This document shows, piece by piece, positions 26,447 through 35,212 of a stretch of 64,000 nucleotides of DNA (positions are counted from its first letter, which is position 1; each line of letters opens with the position of its first letter). A program made the position numbers and the translations under genes. The stretch is taken from assembly GCA_019058315.1 (NCBI GenBank), contig JAHPZH010000001.1, positions 653,536-717,535 on the forward strand, in the 5' to 3' direction. The stretch comes from Candidatus Helarchaeota archaeon (lineage in GTDB: Archaea > Asgardarchaeota > Lokiarchaeia > Helarchaeales > RDOG01). The notes under the pieces are model-generated. The model did not search any database, was not told the DNA's origin, and saw only the letters and a program-made list of their open reading frames with translations.

Positions 26447-27556
26447 GTGAATAGAATCCAACTTAATTGGTCCATTACTGTAATAATAGGCATTATTTCA
26501 ATTATTCCGGTATGTATTGCATTTATCATAACTTTTTCGCATTATATTAAAAATAGATATCAACACAATCTATTTTTTATGTTATTATGGTTGTTTAATG
26601 TTTCCTGGTTTTTACTGAATACTTTAGCTTTCCTCTTCTTTTCGCTTTGGGATCCGTATTTATCACGAAATTTGTTGGGTGTTACAATATTTATATTTCT
26701 ACCTATAGGTCTGATGTTAATTCTAGTAATGGATTCGATTTCACGAGAATATCTTGATTATAAAAAATTGATGGTTTGGACAGCAATAGCTACTACAACA
26801 ATTATTTTTTTGTTTGATCCAAATCAATATTATATACTTAATTCAAATAATATTCTTTATTGGGAATTAACCGGAGCTCTTGAGATCTGTTTCTCATCTT
26901 TATTTTTATTTTATGCAACATTATATTTTTATTACGCTGTTAGAATTTACTTAAAAGCACCAAAAACACTAAAGAATTCAGCATATCTCAATTTAATCTC
27001 TGCTCTTATTCAAATAATAATACTACCTATCCTAATGCAATTGGTTATTGATGGTGTATTAGTACCAGGATTCGAGTTAATTGGGTTTTCAATTTTTTCA
27101 TTACTAGTTTCTATTTCATTTGGTTCTCAACCATTAGCTTTCGTACTCCCATTTAAGGTAATAAGACTAACAGTTATTGAAACAAAGGGTGGCATACGTT
27201 TATTTTCACATGATTGGGTAAAAATGGATAATATAGTAGATGAAGACCTTTTTTCCGGCATGTTACAAGCAATTAGCCGAATATTGGACGAGTCCCTTAA
27301 AAGAGGAGACATTCGTGAAATAGCTTTGGAGAATGCTGTATTAATTTTAAAAAGAAGTAAAATATTTCCAGTAGCTTGTTTATTAGTCACCTCCAAATCA
27401 ACTATAATATTAAAACAAGCTTTGAACTCATTCGCAGAGAGTTTCTTTAAAAAATATTCTCAATTCTTTGAAAATTTTAGTGAAACAAGCAATTTTAACT
27501 CTGCTATTAAATTAATACATGAACGATTTTCGTTTGTTCCTCAATATGAGAAATGA
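26447..27556 (+). CDS. Seven-helix membrane sensor with C-terminal longin/roadblock-like domain
   Basis: A 369-residue protein. Residues 5-240 contain about seven transmembrane helices, resembling the 7TM sensory part of some histidine kinases, but no kinase follows. Residues about 245-369 are soluble: VIETKGGIRLFSHDW, then VDEDLFSGMLQAISRILDES, IREIALENAVLILKRSK and LVTSKSTIILKQALNSFAESFFKKYS. This strand-helix-strand pattern resembles longin or roadblock domains that are abundant in Asgard genomes and partner small GTPases. A similar tail occurs in the TPR protein at 42927-46310. The start is a GTG. Function is probably membrane sensing linked to GTPase signalling (inference). Confidence 0.65.
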   Translation: MNRIQLNWSITVIIGIISIIPVCIAFIITFSHYIKNRYQHNLFFMLLWLFNVSWFLLNTLAFLFFSLWDPYLSRNLLGVTIFIFLPIGLMLILVMDSISREYLDYKKLMVWTAIATTTIIFLFDPNQYYILNSNNILYWELTGALEICFSSLFLFYATLYFYYAVRIYLKAPKTLKNSAYLNLISALIQIIILPILMQLVIDGVLVPGFELIGFSIFSLLVSISFGSQPLAFVLPFKVIRLTVIETKGGIRLFSHDWVKMDNIVDEDLFSGMLQAISRILDESLKRGDIREIALENAVLILKRSKIFPVACLLVTSKSTIILKQALNSFAESFFKKYSQFFENFSETSNFNSAIKLIHERFSFVPQYEK

Positions 27557-27627
27557 TTTTAATAATATTAAATTAAAAAAGTAGGTTTCTGCAATATAAA
27601 ATCCTATACTAATAAAAATTCACTTGG

Positions 27628-27673
27628 ACTTATATATTAGTCTGTAAAAATGAATAATGGTTTGAAACCATTA
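27628..27673 (+). promoter_or_regulatory. Promoter and 19-bp palindromic operator, thioredoxin-reductase-like gene
   Basis: A TATA-like ACTTATATATTAG lies at about 27628-27640. About 25 bp downstream, where transcription would start, is a perfect 19-bp palindrome, TAATGGTTT-G-AAACCATTA (27655-27673). A repressor bound here would block initiation. The gene begins at a TTG at 27715. Confidence 0.55.
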
Positions 27674-27714
27674 ATTTGTTCTATTAAAAATCATCTTACA
27701 AGGAGATTAGAGTA

Positions 27715-28617
27715 TTGGAAGAAGAAGTATATGATGTTATCATTATTGGAGCTGGACCTGCTGGATTAACTGCAGGAATTTATACTATAAGAGCTAATTT
27801 AAAAACTATAATTTTTAGTGGAAAAAGTCCTCCTAGAATAACTTTAGCACATAAAATAGAAAACTATCCTGGTTTTATAGAATCCATATCAGGAAATGAA
27901 TTATTAGATAGGATGGAAAAGCAAACCAAAGCCCTTGGTGCTATTATAAGGGATGAAGATGTTATAAGCACTTATTTAGACAGTGATGAAAAGATGGTTT
28001 CTACAAAAAATAAAGTATACAAATCAAAGGTTGTAATTATTGCAACTGGTATGGGACCTCGGAGGAAAACTCTTGTGGGTGAGGAAAATTTTGTTGGTCG
28101 TGGTTTATCATATTGTGCAACATGTGATGGGCCATTATATAGGGGAAAAAAAGTAATTCTAATGGGAAATGATGAAGAAACAGGAGAAGAGGCTTTGGAA
28201 CTTTTAGGCATGGGAGTGGATGTCTCTATTTATACCAATGGTAAAGAATTTGAAGTAGAAGAAAGTCTGATAAACCAAATAAAAGAAAGGGGAATTAAGA
28301 TTGATATGAATTCAAAAATTAAGGAAGTTTTCGGTACTCAATCAGTAAAAGGAATAATATTAGATAATGACGAAAAAGTTGAATCAGATGGAGTATTTAT
28401 TGTTTATACTATACCTTCTTCTATGTTATTACAAAATTCAGGATTAAAATTAACAGAAGATAATCGACTTGATGTAAATAATCAGATGGAAACAAATATT
28501 AATGGTGTATATGCAGCTGGAGATATTGTATGTGAAGTAAAACAAATATCAACGGCAGTAGGAACTGGTGCGATTGCAGCACAGAATGCAATTAAATATA
28601 TCAGAGGATTGAAATAA
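27715..28617 (+). CDS. Thioredoxin-reductase-like flavoprotein with degenerate NAD(P)H site
   Basis: A 300-residue two-domain flavoprotein of the TrxR family. FAD motif GAGPAG is at 12-17, the redox-active CATC at 134-137, and the second FAD segment near the end is NGVYAAGDIV. The NADPH-binding loop, normally GGGDSA followed by an HRR-type motif, reads GNDEETGEEA at 151-160, then IYTNGKEF, so the dinucleotide and 2'-phosphate signatures are lost. Family members with such changes use ferredoxin, F420 or another donor, so the electron donor here is probably not NADPH (inference). It starts at TTG behind AAGGAG and is preceded by a 19-bp palindrome. Confidence 0.88.
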   Translation: MEEEVYDVIIIGAGPAGLTAGIYTIRANLKTIIFSGKSPPRITLAHKIENYPGFIESISGNELLDRMEKQTKALGAIIRDEDVISTYLDSDEKMVSTKNKVYKSKVVIIATGMGPRRKTLVGEENFVGRGLSYCATCDGPLYRGKKVILMGNDEETGEEALELLGMGVDVSIYTNGKEFEVEESLINQIKERGIKIDMNSKIKEVFGTQSVKGIILDNDEKVESDGVFIVYTIPSSMLLQNSGLKLTEDNRLDVNNQMETNINGVYAAGDIVCEVKQISTAVGTGAIAAQNAIKYIRGLK

Positions 28618-28620
28618 AAT

Positions 28621-30504
28621 TCATTCTTTAATTAAATCATTTATTATTTGATTTACTAATTTTCCGTCTGCTTTTCCTTTTAAATTCTTCATTGCAATTC
28701 CCATGAATGCTTTTTTGCCCTTCTTTTCAATAAAATCTTTATTTTCTTTAATTAATTGTTTAATTATTTCTGTTACCTTTTCTTTGGGAAGCATCAGTAA
28801 ATCTTTCTGTTCCGCTATTTTCAAAGCTGAAACTTTAGTTGTTTTTATTAAGCCTGCAATTACTTCTGTAATTCCTTCTTTGGCAATTTTATTTTGCTGT
28901 AGCAACCCCAGAACTTCCTCAAAAAATCTAGGCTGGATCAAATCCGGATCTAAATTATATTTTTTCTTAATTTCACTAGGAACTGAAAGTAATGTATTTG
29001 CTATAATACTAGCTTTTATTTTATCATATTTTTTTAATAATTCTTCAAATTGAGAAAGAGAATGAGAATGTATTATCTGTGTTGCCATTTCTTTAGGTAG
29101 TTTATATTCTTTTATAAAACGATTTGCCTTTTTTTCAGGCATCTCGGGTAAATTTTCTTTTATCTTGCTTAATAATTCATTTGAGATGGTTACTGGTTGA
29201 ATATCCGTTTCAGGATACATTCTAGCTGAACCCGGAAGTGGTCGAGCGTAAATGGTCGTTCCATCATCTTGTGCAAACCTAGTTTCTTCTGGAATTCCGA
29301 TAAGACATTGTTTTGCTCTTTCTATAAGAATTTTCGCCACTTCTTTGGATTGATTCTCTTCTCCTGCAATTATAAGAACTATATCTTCATCTGTTGCTTT
29401 TATTTTCTTTTTTAAATTTTCAAATTCTGTTTCCAATTTGTATTTACTCAAATCTTCATCAGTATGAATAAAACCTTGGACACCATGAGCTTTACAATAA
29501 TCAACAAATTCTTTTGCAAGAGTCTTTTTTTCATAAATGATTTTTTTCATAAGTCCATGGAATTTGGGTAATTCAGTAGCAATTATTCTACCTTTTTTCT
29601 TCAATACGTTTTTTATTATTTTCGAGCTTGAATTTTTAAAAATGTCTGTTACATCGATTATTTTTTCTTTAATTTCCTTTAATCCCTTATCTAATAATAT
29701 TTTTTTTATTTCTAATAGGTTTTTTTGTCTTAATACCTCGTTTTCAACTAACTTTGCAACTAATCTTAAATCCTGCAATCCTTTTATTTCTATCCTGGCT
29801 CCATCCTTTATTGAAACATTTACATCTTGTCGTATAGTTCCTAAACCTCTTTGAACTTTTCCAGTCATTCGACAAATCATACCTAAAGCTTCTGCAACTT
29901 CTCTTGCTTGGTCTGGATGGTGAATATCTGGATAAGTCCCAATCTCAACCAAAGGTATACCAAGTCTATCTAATCTAAACATCATTCTATTACCGGTCTT
30001 TTCTATTATTCCCGAGGATTCCTCTTCCAATTCAAGATCTTTTATTCTGACTGGACCATGGTTTGTGTTAATTAGCGAAGTTTCTTTTCCAATACCAATA
30101 TTCATAGTTCTTTGAAATCCACTTGTATTACTACCGTCTATGACAGTTTTTCTCATAACATGTACTTCATCTGGAATATATAGTTTTAACATCTCTGCAA
30201 TTGTTAAAGCAATTTCAAGCGCCTCAGAATTTACAGGATGAGGTGGTTCTTCATCCAACTCTACTAAACAAGTTTCTTTAGCGAAATAATCGTATATAAA
30301 TGTCTTGTCCCGAAAATATTCATATAAAGCTGCTGGGTCTACATCTCCAAGCTCGCCCGGAACTGCTCTTAACTTTCTTATTATTTTCTGGATTGCTTCT
30401 TCTTCTGTAATTTGAGGTCTACAATTACAAAATAATTTATATTTTGTATCTAACCTTTGATGTATTTCTATACCGCAGATCAACCCTACTTGTTTATAAT
30501 CCAT
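28621..30504 (-). CDS. gatE: Glutamyl-tRNA(Gln) amidotransferase subunit E
   Basis: A 627-residue GatE, the archaeal-specific subunit that binds mis-charged Glu-tRNA(Gln) and converts it to Gln-tRNA(Gln) with ammonia from GatD. Seen: the GatB/E start VGLICGIEIHQRLDTKYKLFCNCRP with zinc-type cysteines, the FQRTMNIG segment, the AspRS-like insertion in the middle, and the C-terminal YqeY-type helical tail ending KADGKLVNQIINDLIKE. Length matches the family. It lies 11 bp downstream of gatD, so the two form an operon. AGGAAG precedes the ATG. Confidence 0.96.
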   Translation of the reverse strand: MDYKQVGLICGIEIHQRLDTKYKLFCNCRPQITEEEAIQKIIRKLRAVPGELGDVDPAALYEYFRDKTFIYDYFAKETCLVELDEEPPHPVNSEALEIALTIAEMLKLYIPDEVHVMRKTVIDGSNTSGFQRTMNIGIGKETSLINTNHGPVRIKDLELEEESSGIIEKTGNRMMFRLDRLGIPLVEIGTYPDIHHPDQAREVAEALGMICRMTGKVQRGLGTIRQDVNVSIKDGARIEIKGLQDLRLVAKLVENEVLRQKNLLEIKKILLDKGLKEIKEKIIDVTDIFKNSSSKIIKNVLKKKGRIIATELPKFHGLMKKIIYEKKTLAKEFVDYCKAHGVQGFIHTDEDLSKYKLETEFENLKKKIKATDEDIVLIIAGEENQSKEVAKILIERAKQCLIGIPEETRFAQDDGTTIYARPLPGSARMYPETDIQPVTISNELLSKIKENLPEMPEKKANRFIKEYKLPKEMATQIIHSHSLSQFEELLKKYDKIKASIIANTLLSVPSEIKKKYNLDPDLIQPRFFEEVLGLLQQNKIAKEGITEVIAGLIKTTKVSALKIAEQKDLLMLPKEKVTEIIKQLIKENKDFIEKKGKKAFMGIAMKNLKGKADGKLVNQIINDLIKE

Positions 30505-30515
30505 AAATAAACTTC

Positions 30516-31874
30516 CTAATACAAATATTCTTGAACTTCTGTTCTTTCGGAAATCTCTCCAACCAAATTTTTATTAATTAGTTCTTTAACTTTTAAAGGG
30601 TCATAATTACCAAGAAGCCATTTTAATTTAATCAAAGCAACTTCAGGTAACATATCTTCTCCTGGAATAACACCAATTCTTTGAAGATCTCTTCCCTTAT
30701 CATAAACATTCATATTGATTCTCCCATAAAGGCATTGAGAGGTCATTACTACAATACAATTCTTCTCTACTAACGCTTCTAAATATTCAAAGATTTTAGA
30801 ATGAATTTGAGTAAATTCATCCTTTATATAGCCAGGAGTATGCCCAAGTCCTGTTCCTTCGAGAACTAATCCCTTATAATCATTATCTAAAAAGAATTTT
30901 AAAATGTCTGGATCGAAATCCGTATAAAATTTAACAAGTCCTACTTTTCCTTCTAATTTATCCATAAGTCTAAGCTTTCTTTTTTTATCTTTTTTGAGAT
31001 AACTACTGTTAAGAAATTGAATTTTATCTTTCAAATAATCTATTTTAGCCCATGGTAACGTATTAATTGGGCGAAAAGCGTCTCTACGAGATGTATGCAT
31101 CTTTCGTGTCTTACAAGCTGGATTAATAAATACAATTTTATCTTCAGGAGAGCCATGCATACAAATTGCAACACCTGCAAAATCACTCTGAGTAATAAAT
31201 TTTGAGGCACTAATAAGATTGACACCTGCATCGCTACTACCTCTATCTGAGCTGCGTTGTGCACCTACTATTAATACAGGAATTGGAAGATCTTGTAGCA
31301 TAAAACTAAGAGCAGCAGCTGTAAAATGCAAAGTATCTGTTCCATGTCCAAGGATTACACCATCAACTCCTTTTTCAACCTCTTTTACAATCTCTCTTGC
31401 CATTAACTGGTAATGTTCTAAACGAATATCTTCAGACCACATATTTGCAATTAGTCGAGCTTCAAAATTAACAATGTGTTCTAATTCTGGAAATAGAGTC
31501 AAAAGCTCTTCGGGGGTAAAAGCTGAAACAACACCCCCTGTTCGATAATCTAATCTGCTCGCAATTGTGCCTCCAGTATGTAAAATAGTTATATTTTGAA
31601 GATTTTTTTTCTTTTCAATCTTTTTTACAGCAAAATGTTCAAGTTCCCATGCTTCCGGCAACTTTTCAATTTTCATATTGGGTTTGTACCGAATTCCTAC
31701 ATTATATCCGCTCTTTATTTTCAGAACAATACAATCGGGATCTCCTAATTCACTCCGAGGAATTAAAATTCCTTCAAAGATATCTTTCTCATGAGTAAGT
31801 TTGATTTTATCCCCTTGTTTTATATCCATATCTTGGAATTTTTTTTGTAATTCACTAGAATAATTCTTAAGCAT
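30516..31874 (-). CDS. gatD: Glutamyl-tRNA(Gln) amidotransferase subunit D
   Basis: A 452-residue GatD, an L-asparaginase-fold enzyme that releases ammonia from glutamine for GatE. An N-terminal beta domain (about 1-90) precedes the asparaginase core, which carries TILHTGGTIASRLDYRTGGV (first catalytic threonine), VILGHGTDTLHFTA (second threonine with Asp), VGAQRSSDRGSSDAGVNL and the late GLVLEGTGLGHTPG. All catalytic segments are present. It is co-transcribed with gatE downstream and with the small ubiquitin-fold gene upstream (21 bp gap). Confidence 0.96.
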   Translation of the reverse strand: MLKNYSSELQKKFQDMDIKQGDKIKLTHEKDIFEGILIPRSELGDPDCIVLKIKSGYNVGIRYKPNMKIEKLPEAWELEHFAVKKIEKKKNLQNITILHTGGTIASRLDYRTGGVVSAFTPEELLTLFPELEHIVNFEARLIANMWSEDIRLEHYQLMAREIVKEVEKGVDGVILGHGTDTLHFTAAALSFMLQDLPIPVLIVGAQRSSDRGSSDAGVNLISASKFITQSDFAGVAICMHGSPEDKIVFINPACKTRKMHTSRRDAFRPINTLPWAKIDYLKDKIQFLNSSYLKKDKKRKLRLMDKLEGKVGLVKFYTDFDPDILKFFLDNDYKGLVLEGTGLGHTPGYIKDEFTQIHSKIFEYLEALVEKNCIVVMTSQCLYGRINMNVYDKGRDLQRIGVIPGEDMLPEVALIKLKWLLGNYDPLKVKELINKNLVGEISERTEVQEYLY

Positions 31875-31895
31875 TTTAATACCCTAAAACCTATT

Positions 31896-32174
31896 TCAAA
31901 TTTTATTTGGATTTGAAACCATGACTTTAATTATATCTTGTTCGGGAAGAAAAGTTAATGTTTCAATAAGTCTATCATTAGGGAGAATTTCCCCCTTAAA
32001 TGTCAATTCAATAGTATATGAAGGATTTATCCTATAAACTTTACGTACTAATCCTTTTACTTTTCCTATCCGCCAATTACTTTTCACATTAATAATTTTA
32101 ATTTGTTGATCTTTTGGAAAATCAAAACATTTAAATTTTACATCAAATTCGTCAAATGGTTTCATAACACTCAC
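31896..32174 (-). CDS. Small ubiquitin-like (beta-grasp) protein
   Basis: A 92-residue protein whose strand-helix-strand layout follows ubiquitin: IKIINVKSNWRIGKVKGLVR (ubiquitin VEPSDTIENVKAKIQ), YRINPSYTIELTFKGEIL (IPPDQQRLIFAGKQL), then NDRLIETLTFLPEQDIIKVMV ([20 protein letters not shown]). The C-terminus is SNPNKI, with no GlyGly or terminal Gly, so it is probably not a conjugated modifier but a stand-alone binding domain. GTG at 32174 is used; an ATG at 32165 is an alternative start. It heads the gatD-gatE operon, a position with no obvious link to translation known to me. Confidence 0.6.
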   Translation of the reverse strand: MSVMKPFDEFDVKFKCFDFPKDQQIKIINVKSNWRIGKVKGLVRKVYRINPSYTIELTFKGEILPNDRLIETLTFLPEQDIIKVMVSNPNKI

Positions 32175-32319
32175 AATTCTTTTTATTAGATTTATTTAAT
32201 TAGAATAAAATTTTTTCTTGTATTTCCCAACATTAAATTTAAATAATTGATTTTTGAAAATTCTATTAAGGACCAGTTAAAAGACTCAATTCTTTTAAAC
32301 GATTGGGGGTCAGAAAAAA

Positions 32320-32748
32320 TTGGAAGGTAAATATATTGCTCTTATAATTGTAGGCACAATTGTTCCAGCTGCAATAATTTGTGGTGCGATTGGAATATAC
32401 TACATGAATATGAGAAACAAAGAAAATATGAGATTAAATATTTTATTTCTATCTGTTATGCCAGTAGAATTTACAATTGAAATATCATCAAATGCAAATT
32501 GGTCAGGGTATTACGTAAGTGAATATTCATATAATTTCATTTCGGGTAACGGAAATGATACTTATCAAACAAAGGGATCACAAATCTATAGTTATATATC
32601 TTTAGATTCTGCTGGATCTTTGACAGTAAGTCTAAAGGCACTTGGGATAACAATTGATTCACAGACTACTATAGTAACTTCCAGTTATGTATATGTTTCG
32701 GGATCATCTCCATTAAAGAATTTACTTCTTCTATTCTTCCTTATTTAA
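32320..32748 (+). CDS. Small membrane-anchored extracellular protein, unknown
   Basis: A 142-residue protein with an N-terminal helix (IALIIVGTIVPAAIICGAIGIYYM), then NMRLNILFLSVMP and an extracellular beta-rich part with many Ser, Tyr and Asn (SSNANWSGYYVSEYSYNF). It ends in a hydrophobic stretch, NLLLLFFLI. The N-terminal module resembles that of the BspA-like protein (helix, IYxM, then M.L..LFL..M.P). No family is recognised. The start is TTG. T-tracts follow the stop. Confidence 0.65.
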   Translation: MEGKYIALIIVGTIVPAAIICGAIGIYYMNMRNKENMRLNILFLSVMPVEFTIEISSNANWSGYYVSEYSYNFISGNGNDTYQTKGSQIYSYISLDSAGSLTVSLKALGITIDSQTTIVTSSYVYVSGSSPLKNLLLLFFLI

Positions 32749-32771
32749 TTTTTTTTTTTGTAATTTTTTTT
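32749..32771 (+). terminator. Double T-tract terminator
   Basis: Eleven T directly after the stop codon (32749-32759) and a second run of eight T at 32764-32771. These are likely archaeal U-tract termination sites for the preceding small exported protein. Confidence 0.55.
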
Positions 32772-32931
32772 GTAATATATAAATTTCCTCAATACTTCAA
32801 ATAATTAATTGGGATATAGAACCTCTTCGTATTTGTAAATGAAAAGAAGTAATGATTAAAAATTTATACTAAAATTCAATAAAGTATGATAAATAAATAT
32901 TTTAGAAATTAAACATGAAATGGTTTAAACA

Positions 32932-33126
32932 TTGGAAGATGAAAATAAATTAGAGCTTGGTAAACCCTGCCCATCTTGTGGTGAACTTAACTTAAAAGAA
33001 TGTGATATATGCAAAAAAGTAATTTGTTTAAATTGCGGCCCTTTTTTCAAAAAATTTGATTCAGATAGTTATCTATGTGAACCTTGTCATATTGAACTAA
33101 GAAAAAAAACGATTAGAGTTATTTAA
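32932..33126 (+). CDS. Small eight-cysteine zinc-finger protein (FYVE/RING-like spacing)
   Basis: A 64-residue protein with four CxxC pairs: PCPSC, ECDIC, ICLNC and LCEPC, spaced 7, 4 and 14 residues apart. Four CxxC pairs with a 4-residue gap between the second and third match the cross-brace arrangement of FYVE-type fingers, but the basic RHHCR motif of lipid-binding FYVE domains is absent. Two zinc ions are likely. The start is TTG. It lies 81 bp before the large LUD/CCG iron-sulfur protein on the same strand. Confidence 0.7.
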   Translation: MEDENKLELGKPCPSCGELNLKECDICKKVICLNCGPFFKKFDSDSYLCEPCHIELRKKTIRVI

Positions 33127-33207
33127 TTCAATACAAAAATTATTCTTCTTTAAATTTTAGGGTTAAAAATACTGAACCGCCTCAAATTATAATTTCGTGA
33201 AATTAAT

Positions 33208-35184
33208 TTGGAAAAGAAATATAATCATTTAAAATCAAAAATTAATACGGTATTTGAAAAAACAGAAGAAAACGAGGCAAGAATAAATGCTTTAAAATAT
33301 ATACAAGATAAACATTTTAATTCTAATGTTGATTCAAAGAAATTTCAAAGAGAATATAAAAAAATTAAAGAAAAAAATATAAAAAAATTAGAAGAACTTC
33401 TCCCAAGAGCAATAAAACAACTAGAACAAAATGGTTGTAAAGTATTCCTAGTTTCTGATAAGGAAGATGCTTTGAAAGTCTTGAAATCCTTATTAACAGG
33501 TAAAATTATTGTTAAGAGTAAATTAAATACTGGAAAAGAAATTGAACTAACTAAAAATTTAAAGAAATGGGGTTATGAAGTAGTCGAAACAGATTTAGGA
33601 GATAGAATCGTCCAATTAGCAAATTCTTCATCCACACATCCACTTATTCCGGGTTTGCACATCTCTAAAAGGAAAATTGCCAATTTATTTAATGCTGATG
33701 AGGATATTTCAACTAAGGAATTAGCAAATATAGCTGGTAAACAATTAAGAGAACTAATATTGCAAGCTGAAGTCGGAATTTCGGGAGCTAATGCAATAAC
33801 TGCTGAAGAAGGTTTTATATGTTTAATTGAAAACGAGGGAAATCAACGATTGATTACAAGCCTTCCTAAAAAACATATTGTAATAACGGGGATTGATAAA
33901 ATCGTTGAAAATGGAGAAGAAGCCATTAAGGTGGCTAAAGCAGCATCTTTTTTTGGTTTAGGCGTCATCAGTGGGAATTATATTTCATTTATTATGGGCC
34001 CATCTAGAACAGGTGATATTGCTTTTGAAATTATAGAAGGAATGCATGGACCAAGTGAAGTTGATGTTATTTTACTTGATAATAAAAGAAAATTTATTGC
34101 ATCATCCGAATTTAAAGAAATTAATTATTGTGTAAATTGTGGAGGTTGTGTTAACTATTGTCCTGTTTATGAAGCTATAGGGGGCTTATTTGGAAGCGGG
34201 GGTGGAGGTAAACGTCTTATCTTCAATGGTATTTCAAAGAATTTAGAATATGCTTTTGATTATGGCTTAAATTTTTGTACTGAGTGCGGTCACTGTGTGA
34301 TCCACTGTCCAGGAGAAATAGATATACCAGATCTAATAATGAAAATGAGAAAAACTGCCGTTAAACAGGGGTTAATAATTCCAAAGCATAAAGAAATCGC
34401 CAATAGCATTAAAACCAATAACAATCCATTTAATGAAAAAAAACCCAGGAATCATTGGCTTAAAGGTAATAATATTCAAATAGATAAAGAATCAAAAACT
34501 CTATTTTTTGTAGGCTGTATGAGTTCTTATCGGACTCATGATCAAGCAATAAGTGCTGCTAAGATTATGAATGAATTGAATATTAACTTTGATTATCTAG
34601 AGGAAGAAGAACTTTGCTGTTCTGGGTTTTTGAAACGTATCGGATTCATTGATGAATTTAATGAAAATAAACAAAGGTTAGAAGAGATATTAAAAAAATA
34701 TGACCAAATAATAACAATTTGTCCTGGTTGTTATAGCGCTTTTCGTGAATTTTATTCAGATTTTTTAGAAAAAAATAATATTAAATTAAAACATTTAATC
34801 GAACTAATTGATTCAAAGAAATTAAAAGTTAAAACACAAGAAATTATCACAACTTATCATGATCCTTGTCACATTAGCCGCAAATTTGGCTTAACTGAAC
34901 CTCCAAGAAAGATCCTCACAAAAATTTCATCATTTAAAGAAATGGCACTCTCAAAAGAAAATAGTAAATGTTGTGGTGCAGGTGCTGGTTGTTTATCTGC
35001 ATTCCCTGAACTATCCGAGAGGATCGCTACTTCACGAATTGAAGAAGCATCTAATTTAGATTGCGATTATTTAATAACTACCTGCCCTTTTTGTGAATAT
35101 AATTTAAAAAAAGGTCAAAAAGGTAACATAAAAAAGATAAAAGTAATTTCTCTTCAGAAATTATTGGATGAGCTTTCTAGTTAA
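33208..35184 (+). CDS. LUD-domain / 4Fe-4S / CCG iron-sulfur oxidoreductase
   Basis: A 658-residue fusion. Residues about 1-305 are a LUD domain as in LutB/LldF (VSGANAITAEEG-like segment VGISGANAITAEEG and IMGPSRTGDIAF). Residues 310-395 carry two 4Fe-4S motifs, CVNCGGCVNYCP and CTECGHCVIHCP. Residues 420-655 hold two CCG domains (CCSGFLKRIG and CCGAGAGCL), as in LutA, GlpC and HdrD. Separate LutA and LutB subunits in bacteria oxidise L-lactate; here both are one chain. It probably passes electrons from a hydroxy acid or a heterodisulfide-like substrate (inference). TTG start. Confidence 0.88.
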   Translation: MEKKYNHLKSKINTVFEKTEENEARINALKYIQDKHFNSNVDSKKFQREYKKIKEKNIKKLEELLPRAIKQLEQNGCKVFLVSDKEDALKVLKSLLTGKIIVKSKLNTGKEIELTKNLKKWGYEVVETDLGDRIVQLANSSSTHPLIPGLHISKRKIANLFNADEDISTKELANIAGKQLRELILQAEVGISGANAITAEEGFICLIENEGNQRLITSLPKKHIVITGIDKIVENGEEAIKVAKAASFFGLGVISGNYISFIMGPSRTGDIAFEIIEGMHGPSEVDVILLDNKRKFIASSEFKEINYCVNCGGCVNYCPVYEAIGGLFGSGGGGKRLIFNGISKNLEYAFDYGLNFCTECGHCVIHCPGEIDIPDLIMKMRKTAVKQGLIIPKHKEIANSIKTNNNPFNEKKPRNHWLKGNNIQIDKESKTLFFVGCMSSYRTHDQAISAAKIMNELNINFDYLEEEELCCSGFLKRIGFIDEFNENKQRLEEILKKYDQIITICPGCYSAFREFYSDFLEKNNIKLKHLIELIDSKKLKVKTQEIITTYHDPCHISRKFGLTEPPRKILTKISSFKEMALSKENSKCCGAGAGCLSAFPELSERIATSRIEEASNLDCDYLITTCPFCEYNLKKGQKGNIKKIKVISLQKLLDELSS

Positions 35185-35212
35185 ATGTGAATGATAAAGG
35201 CGAAATTATATA

